The position numbers and the translations under genes are program-made. From a virus, in the IMG/VR virus record IMGVR_UViG_3300045019_000156, positions 1 to 20,133 of that record: a stretch of DNA of 20,133 nt. The stretch is one strand, 5' to 3'. Shown piece by piece: positions 7,351-12,061 of this stretch. Position 1 is the stretch's first letter; each line of letters starts with the position of its first letter. Under the pieces are notes generated by a model that searched no databases, had not been told where the DNA came from, and saw only the letters and a list, made by a program, of their open reading frames with translations.

Positions 7351-7379
7351 ACGTTACCGACGGTAATGTTTGGGTGCAA
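7351..7379 (-). promoter_or_regulatory. Leftward early promoter (PL-like)
   Basis: On the minus strand, TTGCAC (7379-7374) and TAACGT (7356-7351) are separated by 17 nt. The -10 box is built from the right half of an operator (7354-7366), and a second operator lies just upstream of the -35 box. The predicted start falls near 7344, about 22 nt before the ATG at 7322, which has a strong ribosome binding site. The 51-bp block 7352-7402 aligns without gaps to the cro promoter block 8489-8539. Confidence 0.65.
7354..7366. promoter_or_regulatory. Operator OL1, TTACCGACGGTAA
   Basis: A perfect 5-bp dyad (TTACC/GGTAA) around GAC. It extends to a 19-bp imperfect palindrome (7351-7369) with one mismatched pair. 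It overlaps the spacer and -10 box of the leftward promoter, so bound repressor would block the polymerase. Confidence 0.72.
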
Positions 7380-7387
7380 GCGGAAAA

Positions 7388-7400
7388 TTACCGGTGGTAA
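7388..7400. promoter_or_regulatory. Operator OL2, TTACCGGTGGTAA
   Basis: A perfect TTACC/GGTAA dyad whose centre is 34 bp from OL1. It sits upstream of the leftward -35 box. The same 34-bp spacing recurs in the right operator cluster, which suggests cooperative binding of repressor dimers about three helical turns apart. Confidence 0.72.
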
Positions 7401-7454
7401 CGCATCGGTCGTCGGAGATGCGTCAGAAACGGTCGTGTGAGTGCGCGAGTGCGG

Positions 7455-7485
7455 TTGACTCGTTAACGAACGGCCGCGCTTAGAT
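7455..7485 (+). promoter_or_regulatory. Possible rightward promoter for the 90-aa gene
   Basis: TTGACTC at 7455-7461 followed after 16 nt by GCTTAGAT (7478-7485) resembles the alphaproteobacterial housekeeping pattern (TTGAC...GCTANAWC), although the spacer is somewhat long. It lies about 32 nt before the ATG at 7517 and outside the operators, so it may be active in the lysogen. Confidence 0.4.
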
Positions 7486-7516
7486 GTTCTTGTATTGTTC
7501 TCATTTTGGGGAAGGC

Positions 7517-7789
7517 ATGGGACATCCAATCAGGCTCCATGAGCCCGAGCGCGCGGCGCACCTGATCACTATCTATGCTGTTCAAACCTATTGGTTTGAC
7601 GGGCGGCGAGCTGCGCGGGGGGCGCTTAAGGAGTGCGCGACCGAAGAGAAGGCAATCGCGCTGGGGCGTCGCCTCGCGCGTCGGCACTACGCCGTTCTTG
7701 CTTTCTCAGTGGTGGGAAATCCGGAGGCGGATTACTGGGCCGCGCCCCGCATCCTCGAAGCGCACGGCCCGGCGCCGCTATTTGGATAG
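7517..7789 (+). CDS. Hypothetical protein between the operator clusters
   Basis: A 90-residue protein read opposite to its neighbours on both sides. It has a basic middle (ALGRRLARRHYAVLAFSVVG) and an aromatic-rich start (YAVQTYWFDGRRAARGA), and resembles small Arc-like or nucleotide-handling folds only in length. An in-frame ATG exists upstream at 7484, but ATG at 7517 is preceded by GGGGAAGG about 1-8 nt upstream and is the better start. It occupies the immunity region between the leftward promoter and the repressor, where lambdoid phages carry rex-type exclusion genes. That location is the only clue to its role: a gene expressible during lysogeny. Confidence 0.55.
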   Translation: MGHPIRLHEPERAAHLITIYAVQTYWFDGRRAARGALKECATEEKAIALGRRLARRHYAVLAFSVVGNPEADYWAAPRILEAHGPAPLFG

Positions 7790-7847
7790 GAGGCGAAGTT
7801 GTATCAGGCCAACCGAAACCAGATTGCGAACGAGCGCCGTTGCCCAA

Positions 7848-8099
7848 TCATGGCGAAGAAATCTGTTCAGCGTGCTCTAGAAGAGCTTGAGCAAGCGCAC
7901 GCGCCATCTCAGGAGTCAGGGCCATCTGGAAGCGTTCGTCGTCCATCGCCGCCCCCTTCAGGCGCTCGCTAAAGCCAACGACTACGCCAATAAAGCGGTC
8001 GCCGAAAGTTGCTGACGTGAAGTCGTGAACCGCGGCAAAGGACATGTCACCCAAATCGTTGAAGAGCCATTCAACGTCGGGCCGGGTGGGCTTGGTCAT
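7848..8099 (-). CDS. Hypothetical protein co-transcribed with the repressor
   Basis: An 83-residue protein whose ATG is separated from the repressor stop by no intervening base, so it is made from the same leftward transcript and is probably expressed in the lysogen. The sequence has a strand DRFIGVVVGFSER and a C-terminal helix ARALAQALLEHAEQI. I do not recognise a domain. Being coupled to the repressor suggests a lysogeny-maintenance or exclusion function, as inference. It is convergent with the 90-residue gene, with 58 nt between them and no obvious hairpin terminator there. Confidence 0.62.
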   Translation of the reverse strand: MTKPTRPDVEWLFNDLGDMSFAAVHDFTSATFGDRFIGVVVGFSERLKGAAMDDERFQMALTPEMARALAQALLEHAEQISSP

Positions 8100-8465
8100 C
8101 TAGCTACCAGTGCGCAGAAGCTGTTCGAGGGCGGCCACAAAAGCTTCCTGGCGTTCGGCGGGTTGCGCGTCGACTAGGCGTTTCACCCGATCACCGGGCG
8201 TCTCTTCTAGCCAAGGCTTGCCTTGTCGATTGAGGAGCCATTCCCAACGGACCCCGAACCGGCTGCCAAAATGCACGGCGCGGTCATAGGTCAGGGGAAT
8301 GTGCTTAGACGCTTCGGGTGGGCGCTCGTACGCCGCGTAGGTGCCTGGCTCAAGGCCGAGCGCATCGGCGGCGGCCTTGGCCGTTCCATGTTTTCGCAAC
8401 CGAGCCCAGCGCAGCCGGTCCCAGCTATTTTCTAACTGCGTCCAAGTGAGGTCATTGTGGTCCAC
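8100..8465 (-). CDS. CI-like lysogeny repressor (HTH)
   Basis: A small repressor of about 121 residues. An XRE-type HTH is visible around RLRWARLRKHGTAKAAADAL and GLEPGTYAAYERPP, followed by FGSRFGVRWEWLLNRQGKPW, a pattern seen in many short phage repressors. The C-terminal part is helical; no S24/LexA peptidase domain is present, so it is unlikely to be inactivated by RecA-stimulated self-cleavage. The open frame runs to a GTG at 8531, but that start would place coding sequence across three operators; GTG at 8465 lies just past them and is preferred, with TTG at 8474 as the alternative. No clear ribosome binding site is visible. It is the likely reader of the TTACC-N3-GGTAA operators. Confidence 0.75.
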   Translation of the reverse strand: MDHNDLTWTQLENSWDRLRWARLRKHGTAKAAADALGLEPGTYAAYERPPEASKHIPLTYDRAVHFGSRFGVRWEWLLNRQGKPWLEETPGDRVKRLVDAQPAERQEAFVAALEQLLRTGS

Positions 8466-8475
8466 AGACCACAAG

Positions 8476-8488
8476 TTACCGGCGGTGA
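8476..8488. promoter_or_regulatory. Operator OR3, degenerate copy
   Basis: TTACCGGCGGTGA matches the operator with one change in the right arm. It is centred 15 bp from OR2, between the inferred -10 of the repressor promoter and the repressor start, where it could mediate autorepression. Confidence 0.55.
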
Positions 8489-8518
8489 CGTTACCGAGCG
8501 TAATATTCCTATTGCCAA
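8489..8518 (-). promoter_or_regulatory. Possible repressor promoter (PRM-like)
   Basis: On the minus strand, TTGGCA (8518-8513) and TAACGT (8494-8489) are spaced 19 nt apart, longer than ideal. The -10 again comes from an operator half-site, as at the other two promoters. Transcription would start near 8482, about 17 nt before GTG 8465. The weak spacing could fit a promoter that needs activation by repressor bound at a neighbouring site. Confidence 0.4.
8491..8503. promoter_or_regulatory. Operator OR2
   Basis: TTACCGAGCGTAA, one mismatch in the right arm. It is the equivalent of OL2: upstream of the cro -35 box and centred 34 bp from OR1. Confidence 0.62.
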
Positions 8519-8540
8519 TGGATATTACCACGGGTAACGA
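8512..8540 (+). promoter_or_regulatory. Rightward early promoter (PR-like)
   Basis: TTGCCA (8512-8517), a 17-nt spacer and TAACGA (8535-8540), with the -10 inside operator OR1. The geometry is identical to the leftward promoter. The predicted transcription start (about 8547) is within a few bases of the cro-like ATG at 8549. Confidence 0.62.
8525..8537. promoter_or_regulatory. Operator OR1, TTACCACGGGTAA
   Basis: A perfect TTACC/GGTAA dyad overlapping the -10 box of the rightward promoter. It is the equivalent of OL1. Confidence 0.7.
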
Positions 8541-8548
8541 TAACTCCC

Positions 8549-8776
8549 ATGGTTCGCACCCCTGCCCAGATCATCGACGAAAAAGGCGGCCCTGCAGCGT
8601 TCGCGGAAAAGGTCGGCGTGAAGCCCTCCCATGCGAGGGTCTGGAAGCACCGCAATCAGTTCCCTCGCCGTTACTGGCCGGAAATCAGCGCAGGTCACGC
8701 TGACCTCAACCAAAAGGTCCTTCTCGCCGCAGAGCGAGCGGCTGAGCGTCTGACCATCAACAAGAAGGCCGCCTGA
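8549..8776 (+). CDS. Cro-like regulator
   Basis: A 75-residue HTH protein divergent from the repressor. The motif IIDEKGGPAAFAEKVGVKPS then HARVWKHRNQFPRRYWPEI is the compact Cro/C1-type fold seen in many alphaproteobacterial prophages; the rest is a short basic helical tail. It would bind the same operators to shut off the repressor and tune early transcription. No Shine-Dalgarno sequence precedes the ATG (only AACTCCC), and the predicted mRNA start almost coincides with the ATG, so leaderless translation is likely. Confidence 0.8.
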   Translation: MVRTPAQIIDEKGGPAAFAEKVGVKPSHARVWKHRNQFPRRYWPEISAGHADLNQKVLLAAERAAERLTINKKAA

Positions 8777-8845
8777 GCTATGAGCCCGGCGGCCTCCGAA
8801 ATCCAATCGCGCACGGGGAACGCCATCCCCACGGCTCCGTGCGCG

Positions 8846-9061
8846 CTACCCGCCGGCATGGCGGGTGGGGGAGGGCGCGCGCAGGGATTGCTGCGCGCCC
8901 TCCATCTCAATCCCCATGGCGCCCGCCAGATACTTGAGGCCCGCCCTCCCCAGGGCGCGCCTCACCAGCGGGTCGCTCTGGCCCATCGCCGCCAGCAAGC
9001 AGCGTTGGGCCGCATCGAACTGTCCCAAGTTCCCAACCCTGTTTCCCGATCCCGCCTCCAT
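8846..9061 (-). CDS. Possible small antisense-oriented gene
   Basis: A 71-residue leftward frame in the 344-nt space between the cro-like gene and the next rightward gene. An AGGAG lies 9 nt before its ATG, and its residue mix (GQFDAAQRCLLAAMGQSDPL, VRRALGRAGLKYLAG) looks more natural than the rightward frames over the same DNA, which are rich in Pro, Ser and Arg. It would run against the rightward early transcript, which is unusual. The rightward alternative is 8780-9121. No domain is recognised and the whole stretch may be non-coding. Confidence 0.35.
   Translation of the reverse strand: MEAGSGNRVGNLGQFDAAQRCLLAAMGQSDPLVRRALGRAGLKYLAGAMGIEMEGAQQSLRAPSPTRHAGG
8848..8898. terminator. Tandem hairpins after the cro-like gene
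   Basis: Two adjacent inverted repeats: ACCCGCC/GGCGGGT (8848-8854 and 8860-8866, 5-nt loop) and GCGCGCAG/CTGCGCGC (8877-8884 and 8891-8898, 6-nt loop). They lie about 70 nt downstream of the cro-like gene, and also at the end of the possible leftward ORF. There is no T-run, so they may be an attenuator or processing site rather than a simple intrinsic terminator. Confidence 0.4.
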
Positions 9062-9120
9062 GTCGTCGCCTGTCTCCTGGGCGGCGCGGTCGTGGCGCTC
9101 ACCCCTCAGAGGTCACTCTG

Positions 9121-9534
9121 ATGGGGAACGTCATGCCTTTCCGGAAAAATATCCGCGCGAAACGGGAAACCAGCTTCGGGCTCGAAAACGCCCTGGCGGG
9201 CTACGTCCGCCGCCGCTGGCCTGAAAAGACCATCGGCCACGTCCAGCGCGAATGGGACCTGACGGAGAGCGAGGCGGCCAAGGTCGTCTACGCCCAGGCG
9301 TCCAAGAACACCCTCAACAAGCTGCTGCACCACAAGCGCGGCGGCATCGCTCTGGGCGTCGCGCTCGTCACCGACGTGTGCGCGACCAGCCTTGAAGAGC
9401 ACATTCAATCCCAAGCCGAAAGGGCCGCCCATGAGCGCGCGTTCTGGGAGGCCGAGGAGCGTCGGCACCTCCGCTTGGTGGCTCTGTCGACTGATCTTCC
9501 TGGGTCTCGTCGCGTCGCTGGGCGCCGCGATTAG
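9121..9534 (+). CDS. Hypothetical basic protein
   Basis: A 137-residue basic protein that I cannot name. It starts after a GAGGT spaced 7 nt from the ATG. Residues 20-70 (ENALAGYVRRRWPEKTIGHV, then WDLTESEAAKVVYAQASKNT, then LNKLLHHKRGG) suggest a helical DNA-binding region with an HTH-like turn. The middle part is a helix rich in Glu and Ala. The last 34 residues are encoded in DNA that also carries the small membrane ORF in another frame, so its true C-terminus is less certain. Confidence 0.65.
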   Translation: MGNVMPFRKNIRAKRETSFGLENALAGYVRRRWPEKTIGHVQREWDLTESEAAKVVYAQASKNTLNKLLHHKRGGIALGVALVTDVCATSLEEHIQSQAERAAHERAFWEAEERRHLRLVALSTDLPGSRRVAGRRD

Positions 9535-9607
9535 CACCCTCGGCGACGCCGGGCGGCGTCTCCGCTTCTGGGCTCAACAGCAAATAGAGAACGGCCGTCA
9601 TGGCTGA
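9431..9607 (+). CDS. Small membrane protein overlapping its neighbour
   Basis: A 58-residue frame starting inside the preceding gene (104-nt overlap). It has a basic N-terminus, one transmembrane segment at about residues 16-35 (WWLCRLIFLGLVASLGAAIS) and a polar tail. Its stop overlaps the ATG of the TetR-like gene by 8 nt, which supports real translation coupled to that gene. Its start has only a weak ribosome binding site. No function is assigned. Confidence 0.5.
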   Translation: MSARSGRPRSVGTSAWWLCRLIFLGLVASLGAAISTLGDAGRRLRFWAQQQIENGRHG

Positions 9608-9890
9608 AAGCAAGCGTCAGATTCAGAAGGCCAGCACCCGCGCGCGGGTCGTGCAAGCCGCCACCGTCCAATTCCAGGCCGAGGGCTATGACGGAACCAA
9701 CCTGCGGGACATCGCCAAGATGGCCGGCGTCTCCACCGGCGCCATCTTCGCCAACTTCCGCGACAAGGAGGCGCTGTATCGCGAGGTGTTCGGCCACGCG
9801 CCCTACAGTGCCGAGCAGGGCCGCGCAATGGCGAGCGCCCTCAAGAGCCTGGGCGTCGACCCGGTCCTGATCCTGGCCGCTGCCGCCTGA
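9600..9890 (+). CDS. TetR-type DNA-binding domain without ligand domain
   Basis: A 96-residue protein. Residues 12-65 are a textbook TetR N-terminal domain: RARVVQAATVQFQAEGYDGT, LRDIAKMAGVSTGAIFANF, RDKEALYREVF. The usual C-terminal ligand-binding and dimerisation domain of about 120 residues is absent, and the protein ends soon after in a short Ala-rich helix. It therefore cannot sense a ligand in the usual way and may be a constitutive DNA binder, a dominant-negative competitor or a phage regulator that dimerises differently. The frame ends cleanly at a TGA and the next gene has its own strong ribosome binding site, so this looks like a settled short gene and not a frameshift. Confidence 0.8.
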   Translation: MAESKRQIQKASTRARVVQAATVQFQAEGYDGTNLRDIAKMAGVSTGAIFANFRDKEALYREVFGHAPYSAEQGRAMASALKSLGVDPVLILAAAA

Positions 9891-9919
9891 TCCCACCCCT
9901 TCACCAAGGAGAGCCGACC

Positions 9920-10186
9920 ATGTCGGAAGAGAACGCGCGCGGCGACGTGCTGCACCAGGCCACGCAAGGCCAACTCAAGTCGACCATCGAGCGCATCGAG
10001 CGCCTGGAGCAGGAAAAGACCGAGATCGCCGAGCAGATCAAGGAGGTCTTCGCCGAGGCCAAGGGCAACGGCTTCGACGTGAAGGCCCTGCGCAACGTCA
10101 TCCGCATCCGGAAACAGGATCGCGCCAAGCGCCTCGAGGAAGAGGCGATCACCGACCTGTACCTGTCGGCCGTGGGGGAGATCTGA
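9920..10186 (+). CDS. gapR: GapR-like nucleoid-associated protein (DUF2312)
   Basis: An 88-residue protein matching the DUF2312/GapR family along its whole length: TQGQLKSTIERIERLEQEK, a helix TEIAEQIKEVFAEAKGNGFD, the block VIRIRKQDRAKRLEEEAI, and the end DLYLSAVGEI. GapR of Caulobacter is a small helical protein that clamps overtwisted DNA ahead of replication and transcription and aids topoisomerases. The match is close to the host protein as I remember it, so recent acquisition from an alphaproteobacterial host is plausible. It has an AAGGAG ribosome binding site and lies directly upstream of the sliding-clamp-like gene (2-nt gap). Inferred role: support of phage DNA replication or control of host chromatin. 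Confidence 0.9.
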   Translation: MSEENARGDVLHQATQGQLKSTIERIERLEQEKTEIAEQIKEVFAEAKGNGFDVKALRNVIRIRKQDRAKRLEEEAITDLYLSAVGEI

Positions 10187-10188
10187 TT

Positions 10189-10929
10189 ATGGCGGGTCAA
10201 CCCTTCGAGTGCATCGTCTCGGCCGACCTCTTCGCCCGCGCGATGGTCGCCGTCTCGACGAGCGAGGCGCGTTATTACCTTCGAGGCGTCCATGTCGAGC
10301 CCGCTCCGGATGGCGGCGCGCTTCTCGTCGCTACCGACGGCCGCCGCCTGATCGCCCTGCACGACCCGAGCGGCGTCGTTCGGAACGGAACCGGCATCGT
10401 CTCCCTCAACAAGACCATGGCCAAGGCGCTGACCGCGAAAGCGTGGTCGCTGCCCAACTGGCTCAGCAACCGACCGCCGAACGCCAACGACGTGCGCCAT
10501 TTGGTCGTGAAGGGCGAGCGGTCGGCCATCGTCGCGCTCGGGCCGGGCTATGATCCTGACGCGGTGTTGGCGCTCGCTGATACCCCCAGCGCCGCCGTCG
10601 GCGCGTTCCAGTGGGTCGGCTCGCTGATCGACGGCCAGTACCCGGAATGGCGGCGGGTGCTCGCGGAGCCGGACAACAGCGCCGCTCACGTGCCGGCGTT
10701 CGACCTTGCGCTTGCGGCTCCCCTGGCGAAGGCGCTGGTGGACCAGGGACTCAAGGGCGTTCGCCTTGTCCCGACCAAGGGCGTGTCGGAAGGCCCTATT
10801 TACCTGTTCCCGGCCGAAGGCCGCGGTCAGTGCTTTGGCGTCGTCATGACCGTTCGTGGGTATCACACGCCCCCTGCGGTCCACGTCCCGGCGTGGGCCG
10901 AGCGACCCCCGCAAGATCAGGCGGCCTGA
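10189..10929 (+). CDS. DNA polymerase III beta sliding-clamp-like protein, short form
   Basis: A 246-residue protein with signatures of the bacterial beta clamp: an early YYLRGVHVEP strand, the block LVATDGRRLIALH (residues 46-58; compare ATDGHRLA in bacterial clamps), and IDGQYPEWRRVL near residues 147-158, which matches the G-x-F-P-D-Y-x-R-V-L motif. Bacterial clamps are about 370 residues with three domains; this one has room for two, so a ring would need three subunits, as in PCNA, instead of two. It may recruit host polymerase or repair factors to phage DNA. It follows the GapR-like gene by 2 nt, with a GGGAG 9 nt ahead of its ATG. Clamp-like identity is good; ring formation is inference. 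Confidence 0.75.
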   Translation: MAGQPFECIVSADLFARAMVAVSTSEARYYLRGVHVEPAPDGGALLVATDGRRLIALHDPSGVVRNGTGIVSLNKTMAKALTAKAWSLPNWLSNRPPNANDVRHLVVKGERSAIVALGPGYDPDAVLALADTPSAAVGAFQWVGSLIDGQYPEWRRVLAEPDNSAAHVPAFDLALAAPLAKALVDQGLKGVRLVPTKGVSEGPIYLFPAEGRGQCFGVVMTVRGYHTPPAVHVPAWAERPPQDQAA

Positions 10930-10931
10930 CC

Positions 10932-11249
10932 ATGGGCGCCCAGATCGATATCGACGACATCTTGGGCGCCAACTACCCGAACGCGCCCGGCTGGAAGGCC
11001 CGCGACACCGCGCAGGCTGCGGCCGAGGCTATCGCGCCCCAGGCCAAGACCCTGCGCGCCCGCATCATGGACGAGTTGCGCAAGGCGCCGGGCACGCCCG
11101 AGCAAATCGCGCTGCGCCTCAAGGCCCCGCTCATGAACGTCCGCCCGCGGTGCAGCGAACTCGCCCGCCAAGGGCTGATCGTCGACAGCGAGGCCCGCGG
11201 GACCGCCATGGGCGGACGCAAGGCCATCATCTGGAAGGTGGCGGCGTGA
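10932..11249 (+). CDS. Winged-helix DNA-binding protein
   Basis: A 105-residue protein. An acidic N-terminal tail (IDIDDILGANYPNAPGW) leads into a winged-helix at about residues 40-104: RARIMDELRKAPGTPEQIAL, PLMNVRPRCSELARQGLI, then a two-stranded wing ending AIIWKVAA. This is the ArsR/MarR-like minimal fold used by many phage regulators. The start at 10932 follows the clamp gene by 2 nt; longer in-frame extensions to 10611 are shadow. The stop overlaps the methyltransferase GTG (GTGA), so the two are coupled. It could regulate the late genes. I considered it as a small terminase, but the layout is a regulator's. Confidence 0.65.
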   Translation: MGAQIDIDDILGANYPNAPGWKARDTAQAAAEAIAPQAKTLRARIMDELRKAPGTPEQIALRLKAPLMNVRPRCSELARQGLIVDSEARGTAMGGRKAIIWKVAA

Positions 11250-12061
11250 CGGTCACGGTCCACCACGGCGATAGCCGCGAGGTCTTGAAGACCCTGGATG
11301 ACGCGTCGGTCGACTCCTGCGTCACCGACGCCCCCTATGCGCTGACTGCGATCCTCAAGCGGTTCGGCGCCGACGGCGCGGCCCCGGCGAAGTCCAAGGG
11401 CAAGAGCGGCGTCTACAAGCGGGCGTCGTCGGGCTTCATGGGCCAGCGCTGGGACACGGGCGAAACCGCCCATGATCCGGCGTTCTGGGCCGAGGTGTTT
11501 CGCGTGCTCAAGCCGGGCGGCCACGTCGTCGCGTTCAGCGGGACGCGCACGCAGCACCGCCAGACGTGCGCGATTGAAGACGCGGGCTTTGAAATCCGCG
11601 ACCAGATCGGGTGGGTCTTCGGCTCGGGCTTTCCGAAGTCCCATAACCAGAAGGGCGATTGGGAAGGCTGGGGCTCTGCGCTCAAGCCGGCCTGGGAACC
11701 CATTTGCGTAGCCCGCAAGCCGCTCGTCGGGTCTATCGCTGTCAATCTCGCCGCGCATGGGGTCGGTGCGCTCAACATCGACGGATGCCGCATCCACGCC
11801 GGTGACGCGCAGGGCGGCGAGTATGTGGTCAAGCGCCTCAAGCCCGGCGCGACCCTGGAGAAGTCCGGAGGCAACTGGCGACCGGAGCAGGGGGGCGTCG
11901 AGTACGTCGGCAACATGAAGCCGGGCCGTTGGCCCGCCAACATCGTCCATGACGGCTCGGAGGAAGTCGTTGCGGCGTTCCCCGCCGAGGCGGGGGCGTT
12001 TGCTCCCGTGCGGGGGACCGAGCCCAGCAACGCGACCAACAACGTCTATGGTGAACATTGA
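11246..12061 (+). CDS. DNA methyltransferase lacking its C-terminal SAM-binding part
   Basis: A 271-residue member of the phage N4/N6 amino-methyltransferase family. The catalytic motif IV region reads VTDAPY at residues 26-31 (usually D-P-P-Y), followed by family blocks KRFGADGAAPAK, GFMGQRWDTGE, FRVLKPGGHVVAFSGTRT, FEIRDQIGWVFGSGFPKS, LKPAWEPI and NIDGCR. Relatives then continue with a T-V-K-P block and D-P-F-x-G-S-G, the SAM-binding motif at the C-terminal end. Here the protein stops 30 residues after RWPANIVHDG, so those parts are absent. The stop lies inside the first codons of the terminase gene (14-nt overlap). Either the enzyme is dead or it needs another subunit. GTG start coupled to the upstream gene. 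Confidence 0.8.
   Translation: MTVTVHHGDSREVLKTLDDASVDSCVTDAPYALTAILKRFGADGAAPAKSKGKSGVYKRASSGFMGQRWDTGETAHDPAFWAEVFRVLKPGGHVVAFSGTRTQHRQTCAIEDAGFEIRDQIGWVFGSGFPKSHNQKGDWEGWGSALKPAWEPICVARKPLVGSIAVNLAAHGVGALNIDGCRIHAGDAQGGEYVVKRLKPGATLEKSGGNWRPEQGGVEYVGNMKPGRWPANIVHDGSEEVVAAFPAEAGAFAPVRGTEPSNATNNVYGEH

Noticed and set aside
8466-8531. Upstream extension of the repressor to GTG 8531
   Set aside because: It would be encoded across three operator copies and the promoter; the peptide sequence is just translated operator DNA.
8780-9121. Rightward 113-codon frame directly after the cro-like gene
   Set aside because: Weak ribosome binding site, and a composition (Pro, Arg, His, Gln) like an antisense shadow. 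The leftward frame over the same DNA reads better, though neither is secure.
10932-11249. Winged-helix gene as the missing small terminase
   Set aside because: The fold is a single winged helix with a wing at the end, without the oligomerisation helices of small terminases, and the methyltransferase separates it from the large subunit.
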